Shown: in pieces, positions 16,417 through 27,000 of the stretch
How the letters are laid out: the number at the start of each line of letters is the position of its first letter
How positions within the stretch are numbered: position 1 is the stretch's first letter
Assembly (NCBI GenBank): GCA_964574815.1
Contig: CAZNPL010000050.1
Span: forward strand, 1-43,722
Source: CAZNPL01 sp964574815
Lineage (GTDB): Bacteria > Planctomycetota > Phycisphaerae > UBA1845
Direction: 5' to 3'
Length of the DNA: 43,722 bases
Position numbers and translations under genes: made by a program
Notes under the pieces: generated by a model
Database searches by the model: none
The model's input: the letters and a program-made list of their open reading frames with translations, nothing else
Told to the model about the DNA's origin: nothing

Positions 16417-19400
16417 ATGCACAGAACCAAAGCAAAACACTGGTCTCGGGCCTCGGTGGTCGGTTTGACGCTGGTGCTCAGCTTGGCCGGGCTCGCGCAG
16501 GCTCAGTCCGGAACCTGGTGGAACGATGACTGGGATTACCGCAAGTCGATCACGATCGACCATACCCAGGTGGATGCGGACCTGATCGACTTCCCCGTGC
16601 TGATCTCAATGACCGACATCGACCTGACAAAGGCTCGCGCGGACGGCTGGGACCTGGTGTTCACCAACGACACGCACGATGTGCAGTATGATCACGAGAT
16701 CGAGTCCTTCGACCAAACCACAGGCACCCTTCACGCATGGGTGCGCGTGCCGCTGCTGTCGTCATCCAGCCCGGACACGGAGTTGTACCTCTACTACGGC
16801 AACGCCGGGGTGTTGAGCAGCGAGCAAGACCCCACGGCCGTGTGGGACACGTTCTACAAGATGATTCACCATTTCGAGGAGGTTTCCGCCCCGCACCTGG
16901 ACAGCACGGTGAACGCAAACGACGGCACCGTTTCGGGTGGCGTGACCCAAGGGGCCGGTCTCGGCAAGATCGATGGTGGGGTTGACTTTACCAACGGAAA
17001 GATTACAGTGGCTCACGATCCTGATGGTGGCGGGCCGCTACTGCCCAGCCTGGACATCACGGACGTCATCACATACGAGGCGTGGATCAAGCCCGACGCC
17101 CTGCCCGGCGGGGCGTATTGGAACCTGCTGATCAAGGGGGCCAACCCTAATTTTACATACCAGTTCTACGTGTCGGGAAATGGCGACGGCTACCTGAACT
17201 TCTTCAGCAACAATTCGCCAGGCGTGAGTTCCGACACGGCGCTGACGGTGGGTGCATGGCAACACGCAGCGGTGACGGTGGACGGATTCGCGGGCCAGAT
17301 CAAGTTTTACATCGATGGCGTACAGGTCGCGGCAAAGTCGGCGAACTTTGGCAGTAGTAGCAGCGCCGACATGCAGATCGGCTCGTTCAACACGACCAAC
17401 TACTTCGACGGCTCGATGGACGAGATTCGGATTTCGCAGACGGTACGCAGCGCGGAGTGGATCTCGGCTGCGTACAACAACCAGAACGACCCGTCGTCGT
17501 TCTACACCGTGGGATCGGAGGAGACCGGTGGGATGTGCGGTAACTCGACGGTCGATCCCGGTGAGGATTGCGACGACGGGAACACGGTCGGCGGAGACTG
17601 TTGCTCAGCAACGTGCCAGTTTGAGCCGCTGGGTTCGCCGTGCGATGACGGCTTGTTCTGCAACGGTACAGAAACGTGCAGCAGCGGGGTCTGCGGGGGC
17701 AGCAGCGGGGACCCATGTCCGGGGCCGGACGGCGACGACGACTGCCAGGAATCCTGCGACGAGGCAGCGGACAATTGTCTGGCGGATGATCCCGACGGCA
17801 GCGCCTGCGACGACGGGTTGTTCTGCAGTGGCACGGAGACGTGCAGTGCCGGGGTCTGCGGCGGCAGTACCGGGGACCCGTGTCCGGGTCCGGACGGTGA
17901 TAACAACTGTCAGGAATCGTGCGACGAGGCGGCGGACAATTGCCTGGCGAACGATCCCGACGGCAGTCAGTGCTTCGACGCGCTGTTCTGCAATGGGACG
18001 GAAACGTGCAGCAGCGGAGTCTGCGGCAGTAGCAGCGGGAACCCGTGTCCGGGTCCGGACGGCGATGATGACTGCCAGGAGTCGTGCGACGAGGCAGCGG
18101 ATGACTGCCTGGCGAACGATCCCGACGGCAGCGCCTGCGACGACGCGCTGTTCTGCAACGGCACGGAAACGTGCAGCGCCGGGGCCTGCGGGGGCAGCAC
18201 CGGCGACCCATGTCCGGGTCCGGACGGCGACGATGACTGCCAGGAGTCCTGCGACGAGACAGCCGACAACTGCCTGGCGAACGATCCCGAGGACAGCGCC
18301 TGCAACGATGGGCTGTTCTGCAATGGCGCGGAAACGTGCAGTGCCGGGTTCTGCGGGGGCAGCACCGGCGACCCATGTCCGGGTCCGGACGGTGACGATG
18401 ACTGCCAGGAGTCCTGCGACGAAGTGGCGGACGACTGCCTGGGCAATGATCCGGAGTCCAGCGCGTGCGACGACGGCTTGTTCTGCACTGTCGGGGAGGC
18501 CTGTTTTGAGGGCGGTTGTGGCGGAGGCATCAATCCCTGTACCGACCCGCTCCCGGCCTGCGATGAAGAGAACGACGCGTGTGTCGAGTGCATCGTTGAT
18601 GAGGATTGCCCGGACATGGTGTTCTGCGACGGCGCCGAAATATGCGTGGATAACATCTGTGTCACCGACGCCGATCCCTGCGATGACGGAGTCCCCTGCA
18701 CCAACGACGTATGTATCGAGAATCCGCCGTCCTGCACGAATACTCCCAACGACCTCCTTTGCGACGACGGAGCCTTCTGCAACGGTTTCGAAACCTGCGA
18801 CCCGGAGTTCGGCTGCCTTCCCGGCGTTGAACCATGCGTGGAACCGACGCCGATTTGCGACGAGATCAACGATGTCTGTCTCGAACAGTGCGTGACGAAC
18901 GCGGACTGCGACGACGGCAACGTGTGCACTTGGGAGCTTTGCAACGCAGGCGACTGTTTGTACAGCATCCGACCGTACGGTGACATCGATCGCAACTTCA
19001 CCCTTAATCTCTTCGACGTCTTCTGCGTTCTGGAATTGATCGGCGGAACCACACCATCGGATCCGGACTGCGTCAAGCGCAACGCGGACATCGTTCCCTG
19101 CGAAGGCGACGACGTTCTGAGCCTTTTTGACATTTTCGGCGTACTCAACGCCATCGGCGGCGCCGACCCGTGCTGCAGCGACTTCGGTCTGGGGGTCTGC
19201 TGCACCGACACCGACCCTTGCTTCGGTATCAACTCGGATCCGTCTTCCGAATGCACAGATGTCGGCGGCATCTACTACGGTCTTGATACGAACTGCGGCG
19301 ACAGCGACGGTGACGGGATTCTGGATATTCACGAGACGAACTCGGGGGTGGTGCAACTGCCCTGTGAGACCGGGACCGATCCCACAAACCCGGACACGGA

Positions 19401-20340
19401 CGGAGATGGGATCAGCGACGGCGAGGAAGTGTACGGAAGTGCGGATGTTGACCTGCCTGCCATGGGCGCCAACCCGTTGCGAATGGACATTTTCGTCGAG
19501 ATCGACTGGACCATGCTTGGCGCGGTTTCGCACGAGCCGATTCCCTCCGCCATCGCTGCAGTGCAAACGGCTTTCGCCAATGCGCCGGTAGTGAATCCGG
19601 ACGGAACCACCGGAATCACGCTTCACGTGGACTATGGGCAGGGTGGATTATTCACGGGCGGCGAGCAAATCGCGGGAGAATGGGAGTTCATTACCTTCGA
19701 TGGCGGCTTCAACAGCTTCAAATCCACGTTCTTTGCCCAGAACCGCCGTGGCCTTTTTCATTATGCGATCTTCACGCATCGGCACGATGACGAAAACAAC
19801 CCGGCGTCGGGTGTTGCTGAGCTGGTGGGGGATGACCTCATGGTAACGCTCCACGACGCCGTGTCCGAGCAGAACATGGCCGGAACTTTCATGCGAATGC
19901 TGGGTTATAACCTCGGCTTGCGGGCCGGCGGTGACGAAGATCGAGATTTCAAACCCAACTACAACTCGGTCATGAACTCCCGCTATCAGCTCGACGGCCG
20001 GGACGTTAACTGCGATGCGATCGGGGACGGCGCTCTGGGATTCTCCGATGGAACGCTTGCTCCGTTGAATGAGAACAACCTGGACGAATTCGCCGGCGTC
20101 TGCGGCGATGTGGCCATCAACTGGGACGGCAACGGTCTCTCCTCGTCGGTGTCCGCGAACGTCAATTGCGTCGCCGGTTCGACCGCGTCATGCGGCGACG
20201 ACGGTGGAGTTTGTTACGACCAGACTTGCGACGTGCTCCTTGACTTTGACGACTGGGCGAACATCGAGCTTGATGCCTTGGGGACCCACGACCCGGGCAC
20301 GATGGTTGGATACGGCGTTGACGTTCCGGCGTCGCCCTGA
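16417..20340 (+). CDS. Secreted Cys-repeat protein 2 with a zinc-less metzincin-like domain
   Basis: A 1307-residue exported protein. The ATG at 16417 follows AAGGAGG, which overlaps the stop of the previous gene, so the two are co-transcribed. Order: signal peptide (1-31), DUF2341 (34-150), LamG (about 162-370), myxobacterial disulfide repeat (374-408), five 55-residue Cys-rich tandem repeats (409-683), more diverged Cys units (684-848), a dockerin-like pair (852-925), a TSP3-like Ca-binding stretch (958-1008), and a C-terminal domain (1024-1307) resembling a secreted zinc metalloprotease. In that domain the sequence where HExxHxxGxxH is expected reads GTFMRMLGYNLGLRAGG. Arg1160, Met1161, Tyr1164 and Ala1170 replace the three His ligands and the catalytic Glu, while the following KPNYNSVMN Met-turn is kept. 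It is therefore probably a non-catalytic binding domain. Confidence 0.83.
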   Translation: MHRTKAKHWSRASVVGLTLVLSLAGLAQAQSGTWWNDDWDYRKSITIDHTQVDADLIDFPVLISMTDIDLTKARADGWDLVFTNDTHDVQYDHEIESFDQTTGTLHAWVRVPLLSSSSPDTELYLYYGNAGVLSSEQDPTAVWDTFYKMIHHFEEVSAPHLDSTVNANDGTVSGGVTQGAGLGKIDGGVDFTNGKITVAHDPDGGGPLLPSLDITDVITYEAWIKPDALPGGAYWNLLIKGANPNFTYQFYVSGNGDGYLNFFSNNSPGVSSDTALTVGAWQHAAVTVDGFAGQIKFYIDGVQVAAKSANFGSSSSADMQIGSFNTTNYFDGSMDEIRISQTVRSAEWISAAYNNQNDPSSFYTVGSEETGGMCGNSTVDPGEDCDDGNTVGGDCCSATCQFEPLGSPCDDGLFCNGTETCSSGVCGGSSGDPCPGPDGDDDCQESCDEAADNCLADDPDGSACDDGLFCSGTETCSAGVCGGSTGDPCPGPDGDNNCQESCDEAADNCLANDPDGSQCFDALFCNGTETCSSGVCGSSSGNPCPGPDGDDDCQESCDEAADDCLANDPDGSACDDALFCNGTETCSAGACGGSTGDPCPGPDGDDDCQESCDETADNCLANDPEDSACNDGLFCNGAETCSAGFCGGSTGDPCPGPDGDDDCQESCDEVADDCLGNDPESSACDDGLFCTVGEACFEGGCGGGINPCTDPLPACDEENDACVECIVDEDCPDMVFCDGAEICVDNICVTDADPCDDGVPCTNDVCIENPPSCTNTPNDLLCDDGAFCNGFETCDPEFGCLPGVEPCVEPTPICDEINDVCLEQCVTNADCDDGNVCTWELCNAGDCLYSIRPYGDIDRNFTLNLFDVFCVLELIGGTTPSDPDCVKRNADIVPCEGDDVLSLFDIFGVLNAIGGADPCCSDFGLGVCCTDTDPCFGINSDPSSECTDVGGIYYGLDTNCGDSDGDGILDIHETNSGVVQLPCETGTDPTNPDTDGDGISDGEEVYGSADVDLPAMGANPLRMDIFVEIDWTMLGAVSHEPIPSAIAAVQTAFANAPVVNPDGTTGITLHVDYGQGGLFTGGEQIAGEWEFITFDGGFNSFKSTFFAQNRRGLFHYAIFTHRHDDENNPASGVAELVGDDLMVTLHDAVSEQNMAGTFMRMLGYNLGLRAGGDEDRDFKPNYNSVMNSRYQLDGRDVNCDAIGDGALGFSDGTLAPLNENNLDEFAGVCGDVAINWDGNGLSSSVSANVNCVAGSTASCGDDGGVCYDQTCDVLLDFDDWANIELDALGTHDPGTMVGYGVDVPASP
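17641..18465 (+). repeat. Five tandem 165-bp (55-residue) Cys-rich coding repeats
   Basis: Five in-register units start at 17641, 17806, 17971, 18136 and 18301. Each encodes 55 residues with eight Cys at fixed positions (1, 7, 13, 18, 26, 35, 39, 46). Each begins with a CDDGLFCNGTETC-like stretch, includes PCPGPDGDDDCQESCDE and ends with ANDPDGSA-like spacers. The units are highly similar at both protein and nucleotide level, which points to recent unequal crossing-over or strong homogenisation. Acidic loops of the PDGDDD type suggest Ca binding; eight Cys suggest four disulfides per unit. Confidence 0.93.
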
Positions 20341-20628
20341 CTGGAGGTGCGCGACGTGCCGCATCGCAAAGGAACGCTGAAGGGGGTGTCGGCTGCATCT
20401 GCCAGAGCAATGCTCCAACGCACCTGTTGAACGGATTGGACCCAGCGAAGCCCGAGTGGCTCTTAGGCGTGCCTTAACGAATTGGCTCCGGACCGACCGT
20501 TCCGGAATTGGGTCAGTTACCCTACCTCATGGCTGCGCACTTGTATGTTGGTGTGTAGATTTCGTAAGAGGAATAGTGGAGGCGGGGTGTTTCATCAGTT
20601 TCTCGACGTCACCAGGAAGGGAGAGGAA
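20341..20628. other. Gap between exoprotein genes 2 and 3
   Basis: A 288-bp non-coding stretch. It is long compared with the 11-bp gap between exoproteins 1 and 2, so the third gene may have its own promoter here. I saw no clear terminator and no convincing -10/-35 pair. Confidence 0.45.
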
Positions 20629-23600
20629 GTGATTTTCCAAACGGCACAGAGAAAAAAGCGGCAGTCTGGGCGTATGATGCGCGTGGCGTCCCTGGCGATC
20701 GTGTCAGCGCTGGCGGCGCAAGTCGCTGCGCAGATTCCCGAGGAATCGGTGCGGGGCGAAGGAGATAACCCACGGCAAATGGGCGCAACGCACGACGGTG
20801 CTTCAAGGGACAGCCTGAAGCCCCGCCGAACAGCGACCGTGGGGTCCTTGGTGATCAGCACTCCCGCGCAAGAGCCGACCACGATCACCCTGGAATCTCC
20901 GGTCGATTTCAGGAGTACCTACGACAACCTGCCCGACTTCACGTTCACGGCGACGCATGCCACCGAGCCGCTGATAGAATGCACGCTTTGGCTGGAGCCA
21001 AGCGGCGGCAGCCCGACGGCGTACGGTGCGGATCCCGCCGTGCAGAGCGGCGTCTCCACGACGATCACGGCTGACACGCTCCTGCCCAGCGGTCTCTACG
21101 CCTGGTGGATCTCCTGCACCGACGGCGTCGACACGGATACGAGCGAGACACGGACGATCACGCTCCTCGAACTGATCCGGGGCAACCGCACCTACACCTC
21201 CAGCTACGACGGAAGCACGCAGACCTACCGACTTTCGATGCCGGACAATTTCGACGAAAACTCGCCCGCGCCGCTGGTCTTCTACCTTCATGGCTACGGC
21301 CAGAACGAAGGCGCGGTGTTCGTTGAATTCCCCGCCCTGGTCCAGCTTTATCAGGACAACGGCTGGTTGCTGGCCGCCCCTGCGGGGCGCGTCATCAACG
21401 GCTACCACATCTGGTACAACCACATCGGCCGGTCCGACATCACCGACATCATCGGGCTCCTGCAGGCCGAGTTCACCATCGACCCGAACCACATTCATTT
21501 CCACGGTCGCAGCATGGGCGGCACCGGGAGTCTGCAATACGCCCGGTTCAACGAGAACGTGGTGGCCAGCATCGCGGTGATCCATGGAGTAAGTGACTTC
21601 ACGCGCTTCTACAACGAAACGAACCTCTACAAAGCGTCTTTGGAGAACGCCTTCGGCGGCACGCCGACAGAGGTTCCGGAAATCTACGCCGACGAAAGCG
21701 CCCTGGGCAACGAGTACCACTACAGGAACACGCCGGTCTGGATCATCCACGGCACCGCCGACGCCCAGATCAACGTTCAACTCGCCCGAGATCTGTACGA
21801 CAGTCTCAACAGCCTGGGCTACACGGTCGAGTACATCGAGGTGGAGGGAGCGCCGCACAACCCGCCGTGGCTGGTCTATGGCCGCGAACAGGAGATCTTC
21901 GACTGGTTCGCGAACCACCCGCTCGATCTCGGCAACCCCCGCGTGACGCTGGACATGCCCGATGACGGATACTGGAGCCTCACGCATCCGGTTGAAATCG
22001 ACTTCGGGTGCAGCGCCACGGACACCGAGGGAGACCTTGTTCAACTCGATCTGTACATGACCGACGGCAACAATGAGAACTTCGCGCTGTTTGACACGGC
22101 ACCGCTGGGTGGCCCCTTGCAGAGCGCGACATGGACGGTATTGATGGACGGTGGGACCTACACGTGGAATTGCCGCGCCGAAGACAGCAGTGGGCGCGAA
22201 GGCTGGGGCGAACCCAGGACTCTTACTCTGGCGCCGGACACCGAGCCGCCGACCTGGGACGTGGTCCCGAGCGACCAGACCATCGCGCTGGGCACATCGT
22301 TCAGCTACCAGGTCTCTGCGTCGGACAACCTAGCCGTCGATTACTACGACATTGACGATACGGACAATTTCACGATCAATGCGGACACGGGCCTCATCCA
22401 GGATGCAGCCCCACTGGCAGCGGGCACGTACCCGCTGACGATCAGCGCCTACGACACGTCGAGCAACTCCATCAGCGAGCCGATCGTGGTGACCGTACTG
22501 CCTCCGGGGGCCTGGTGGAACGATGATTGGCCGTATCGCAAGGAGATCCTGATACCGGCGTCGAACGTGCCGGCCGATCTGACGGACTTCCCGGTTCTGA
22601 TCTCGCGGGACGATGCTGATCTGGGCAAGGCGCAGCCGAACGGCGAGGACCTGGTCTTCACGGACTACCTCGGCGACCGGTTGGACCACGAGATCGAACA
22701 TTTCAGCGCCGACGATCTGCGAGCCTGGGTGCGTCTACCTCTGCTCTCCGGTAGTTCGGACACCGTGTTGTATCTCTACTACGGCAACGCCGCGGCAGCG
22801 AACCAGGAGAACCCCGCAGGCGTCTGGGACGCGTTTTATAAAATGGTGCACCACATGGAGGAGTCGAGCGGGACGCATTTCGACAGCACGGTGAACGCCA
22901 ATGACAGCAGCGCCGTGTCCGGCGGCGTAACCCAAGGCGCCACCGCTCAGATCGGCGGCGGGGTCGAATTTGACGGATTCAGCGGCAGGATCACGGTCCC
23001 CCACGAATCCAGCCTTGCACTCGTGGACGCGGTCACGTTCGAAGCGTGGATTCATCCGGACACGCTGCCGGGGTCGCCGTACTGGAACATGCTGATCAAG
23101 GGGGCCGGTCACCCGTACCAGTTCTACCTGGAGGCCAACACCGGCCGGCTCAACTTCTACAGTGATGTCAGTCGTGTGGTCACGTCCGGAGCGCCCGTGA
23201 CGGCGGACGTATGGCAACACGTGGCGATCTCAGTCGATAACGCGGTTAGCCAGGTCAGGTTCTACATCAACGGGTCCCAGGTTGGTGCGACGACAACGGG
23301 GAAGCTGGCCGGCGACACGAGCACCGAGGTGCATATCGGGGCGTTCAACTCGACCAATTACTTCGACGGTTCGATGGACGAGGTGCGGCTTTCGCGGGTG
23401 GTGCGTAGCGCGGACTGGATCGCGACGTCGTTCGCCAACCAGCACAGCCCCTCGACATTCTACGACGTGGGACTGGAGGAGGACAATATGGCGGTCTGCG
23501 GCAACTGGGTTATCGAGAATGGCGAGGAGTGCGACGATGGCAATACGGCTGACGGAGACTGTTGCTCATCGCAGTGCCTGCTCGAGCCGGACGATGGCCC

Positions 23601-23877
23601 GTGCGACACCGGCGACATCTGCACCTGGGGTTACTGCGGCGGCGGCGAGTGCCTGCCCACCATCAGGCCTTACGGCGACGTCGACCGCAACTTCGCCGTG
23701 AACATCTTCGACATTTACTGCGTGCTCGACTTGATCGGCCAGCAAACGCCGGCCGATCCCATGTGCACGAGAGTCAACGCGGACATTCACCCGTGCGACG
23801 GCGATGATGTTCTGAACCTCATGGAGATCTTCGAGATTCTCAATGCCGTTGGAGGAGCGGACCCGTGCTGCGGATAG
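20629..23877 (+). CDS. Secreted esterase fused to DUF2341/LamG and dockerin-like modules (protein 3)
   Basis: A 1082-residue exported protein. The preferred start is GTG at 20629, behind a GGGAGAGG-type ribosome site. It gives a basic n-region (AQRKKRQSGR) and a signal peptide ending near AAQVAAQ. Order: an Ig-like domain (65-183); an alpha/beta-hydrolase of the PHB-depolymerase/feruloyl-esterase type (184-437) with LHGYG, the nucleophile GRSMGG (Ser295), Asp378 in HGTAD and His410 in GAPHNPP; two Ig/cadherin-like domains (440-625); DUF2341 (627-735); LamG (758-948); a myxobacterial disulfide repeat (953-1000); and a C-terminal dockerin-like pair (1011-1082). The catalytic triad looks complete, so it probably cleaves ester bonds in a polymer (polyhydroxyalkanoate or feruloylated/acetylated polysaccharide). 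The DUF2341/LamG part is very close to that of protein 1, down to a 34-base identical run. Confidence 0.85.
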   Translation: MIFQTAQRKKRQSGRMMRVASLAIVSALAAQVAAQIPEESVRGEGDNPRQMGATHDGASRDSLKPRRTATVGSLVISTPAQEPTTITLESPVDFRSTYDNLPDFTFTATHATEPLIECTLWLEPSGGSPTAYGADPAVQSGVSTTITADTLLPSGLYAWWISCTDGVDTDTSETRTITLLELIRGNRTYTSSYDGSTQTYRLSMPDNFDENSPAPLVFYLHGYGQNEGAVFVEFPALVQLYQDNGWLLAAPAGRVINGYHIWYNHIGRSDITDIIGLLQAEFTIDPNHIHFHGRSMGGTGSLQYARFNENVVASIAVIHGVSDFTRFYNETNLYKASLENAFGGTPTEVPEIYADESALGNEYHYRNTPVWIIHGTADAQINVQLARDLYDSLNSLGYTVEYIEVEGAPHNPPWLVYGREQEIFDWFANHPLDLGNPRVTLDMPDDGYWSLTHPVEIDFGCSATDTEGDLVQLDLYMTDGNNENFALFDTAPLGGPLQSATWTVLMDGGTYTWNCRAEDSSGREGWGEPRTLTLAPDTEPPTWDVVPSDQTIALGTSFSYQVSASDNLAVDYYDIDDTDNFTINADTGLIQDAAPLAAGTYPLTISAYDTSSNSISEPIVVTVLPPGAWWNDDWPYRKEILIPASNVPADLTDFPVLISRDDADLGKAQPNGEDLVFTDYLGDRLDHEIEHFSADDLRAWVRLPLLSGSSDTVLYLYYGNAAAANQENPAGVWDAFYKMVHHMEESSGTHFDSTVNANDSSAVSGGVTQGATAQIGGGVEFDGFSGRITVPHESSLALVDAVTFEAWIHPDTLPGSPYWNMLIKGAGHPYQFYLEANTGRLNFYSDVSRVVTSGAPVTADVWQHVAISVDNAVSQVRFYINGSQVGATTTGKLAGDTSTEVHIGAFNSTNYFDGSMDEVRLSRVVRSADWIATSFANQHSPSTFYDVGLEEDNMAVCGNWVIENGEECDDGNTADGDCCSSQCLLEPDDGPCDTGDICTWGYCGGGECLPTIRPYGDVDRNFAVNIFDIYCVLDLIGQQTPADPMCTRVNADIHPCDGDDVLNLMEIFEILNAVGGADPCCG

Positions 23878-24042
23878 CCTGACGCGGGGGCTGGTATTTG
23901 GATATCATGGCCCCGAGCGTGATCCGCGACACGCGCGGCTGAGCGCCCGGCAGCGTGATGCCAAGCCGCCGCAAAGTGATCGCTCTGTTCGGGGCGTTCA
24001 ACGGGCGAGACAGAAGGGCCTCACCGGCCAATGGACAGGCTG

Positions 24043-27000
24043 TCACCGGCCGAAGAGGATCTGCTGGCCGCCGAAATCGACCAGATCCACGTCTCCGTCG
24101 CCGTCGACGTCGAGGTCCACGCACGGATCGACGAGCTCACCTCCGCTCTGGACTTCACCGCCGCCCGCTGGAAGCGCTCTGCCGCCCGGCCCGGTCATGC
24201 ACTTTTCCCACGCGCTGTAGTCGGCCAGATCGATCCAACCGTCGGCAACGGCGTCGCCGGGCAACAGCTCGAAGGCGCCCATATCCACGATGGGCGCCTC
24301 GCCCGCGCCGGTATCGGGCGAAAGCGGGGCATCGACAAAGCGGCGATACCCGTTGAAGTCGCCGGCGGCGTCATCGGGCACGAGGCCGTTGTCCCCCGCA
24401 TCCACACACGGGGACGCGGGCGTCAGCCGAAGGTCTTCGTCGCCGGTACCGCCCACCCCGTCGGCCCCGACAAGATCGCGAAACCCGGGATCCAGCCCGG
24501 TACTGCCGACGCCCGGCAGATTGCCGTCCCAGCCCTGAACGCACGAATGGTGGAAGTTAACCTCGGAGATTTGCACGGAGATCCCGGATGGCTCGTTGCC
24601 CCAAATGATCGAGTTGCCGATGATGGCGGGGGCGTCGGCCTCGCCGGTTGAAGTGAAGGAGATCCCAGCGCCGACTGGCGCGAAATTGGACGCGATCGTC
24701 GAGTTAAGCACCGCGACCTGGCCATACCACGCGCGAACCGCCCCCCCTCCCACGCCCGCCGTATTCCCCAAAAACACGGAGTTGACAAGTTCCAATTCCG
24801 CCAAGCTGAAGATGGCCATGATTCCGCCACCTTCCTCACTTGCGCGATTGCCCATAAAGGCGGTGCGCCGAGCCGTAACGACACCCGGTGAGTAGACACG
24901 AATGCCACCGCCGTCGCGTGCGTCATTCGCGCGGAACACGCAATCAGCGGCATCAAGCCGGCCGTGCCGGACGTACGCTCCGCCACCCTCCTGGCGAGCG
25001 ATGTTTCCGGTGACAACGCTGTTTCGCAGAACAAGGTTGCCCGTGTTGTGGATTCCGCCGCCACGCCCCAAGTCGGTCGCTTCGCGAATCGCGTTTCCGC
25101 CGCTAATCGTGAAGCCATCAATGATCGCCGGCACATCGTCATCGGTGACGGTCACGACGCTATAGACGTTATCGTCGCGATTGCGCTGGTATTCGGCATC
25201 GTCGCCCAGCAAGTCGCCGGATAAAACGGAGCGATAGATCTGCGGATCACGCTGGTCGCGTTGCGTTTCGCCACCGGCGAATCCCCCGTAGATCGCGAAT
25301 CCTCCTGGCACGTGGAAGGTCGCCTCACGGTCCCCGGGTTGCTGATCGGGTCGATAAACGCCTTCGGCCACCCAGATTTCCTCCACGCCCTCGAACCGGC
25401 GCGCCAGGTCAATGGCCTGCTGCAGGTCCGTGAACGCGTTTTCCCACGATACACCACCCTCCGTGCCGGTCGCGGCGGCGTCCACCAGCAGAACATTTGG
25501 AGGCGCATCATTATCCACCTCACGGACGGTCACATAGACAGGGACTAACCCGGGCGCCGAGAACCGGAAAGTAGCTTCGCCATTCAAGAAATCATCGTCT
25601 TCATCAGCGTCCACGGTCACGAGCGCTTCGCGAAAGTAATTGGTGGAATCCCGCCTGATCGTGAAGGGATTGCGACTCGTGTGCAGGTCGGCGTCGCCGT
25701 GGACTTTTTCACCGGTGATTGCGATTTCCTGGCCCGGGTCTCGCACAAGCAGAAATCGTATTTGCGTCCGATCGCCTTCCGGAGCATCGGCCGGTTCTTC
25801 GCGAACGATGAACGACTGCACCGACTCGAGCGCCCCCGGGTCCGGGTAGTAGCCAGCGACACGCGGATTTCCGTCGAGGTCGATCGGCATGAATTCCTTG
25901 GTATCGCCGTCGCCATCCAGATCCAGGTAGTCGATGTCCAGGGCAAAGATGTCGCCTTGATTGATCAACGGTGATTCAGGCACCAGGCGCAGGTCGTCGT
26001 CGCGCGTCCCGGCGAGACCGTCGGCGCCCAGCGGGTCCGCGAACACCGGATCCGCGTCGAACACGTTTGAACCGACCGGCAGCAACGACCCACCCTGGAC
26101 GCACGCGTTCTCTACCGAGAATATGTGCGAAACGTCCAACTGAGATCTCAGCAACGTTCCATCGGCGTCGCGGTTGCCCCAGACAACGGAGTTCCTGATG
26201 TCCACGCCTCCGGAACCGCGTCCGTCCCAACCGATACCGCCGACCGTTTCTTCCGCGACGTTTGCGTGAACCGTCGAGTAGTCCAATTCGATGCGACCAT
26301 GGTCCGTCAGCTCGATGGCGGCCCTCGACTTCGCCCTGTTTCCGACAACGATTGTGTTCTGAAGTCTCGCCGCCCCCCGGATCGCAAGGGCCCCGCCCGA
26401 ATTTGCGGAGTTGCCGATGAACCGACAATTGATGAAGTCTGCAGGCGCACCTTCGATGTACGCGCCGCCTCCGCGGCAATAGTAGTATCTCTCGCAGCTA
26501 ATGGCGTTCCGTTCGAATACGGAATCGACGACCATTAGTCTCTGATTGTGGTGCGACTTGAGGCCTCCCCCTGCGTTATGACGGAAAATCACTCCGCGTG
26601 CCAATAACAAGGAGTATTCGGTGACGACCGCGCCCCCGCTGCTGCGATTACGATGGAAACCCGTCTGTTCAAGATGGATCGCGCCGCGATGGGCATAAAG
26701 AGCGGATCCTTGATGGCCCGTATTGTCGGCGAACCAACAGTCCTTGATCGACACCTCCGAATCCAGAAGGACGGCGCCGCCTTCGTCGACCACTCCATTG
26801 TTAAGGAACCTGGAGCGGATAATCTTGAGCGATGTGCAACGGAAACACCACAGACCTTGCCGATTTGCCCCGGTGAGCGTTAAGCCATCGAGAATCAGTT
26901 CGTCGTCGATCGACCTTGCAGTGAGCAGCTCACGCAGATTATCGTCACGCAGTCCGCAGATGTTCGCGCACAACTCCCATGCCTCCAGTGTGCATCCGTA

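Noticed and set aside
17641..18465. CRISPR-like spacing of repeats
   Set aside because: The units are 165 bp, contiguous, in frame and protein-coding, with no spacers.
17605..19626. 673-codon minus-strand ORF across the Cys repeats
   Set aside because: It is the shadow of the tandem repeats on the opposite strand, an Arg/Val/Ala-rich translation without a signal peptide or domain.
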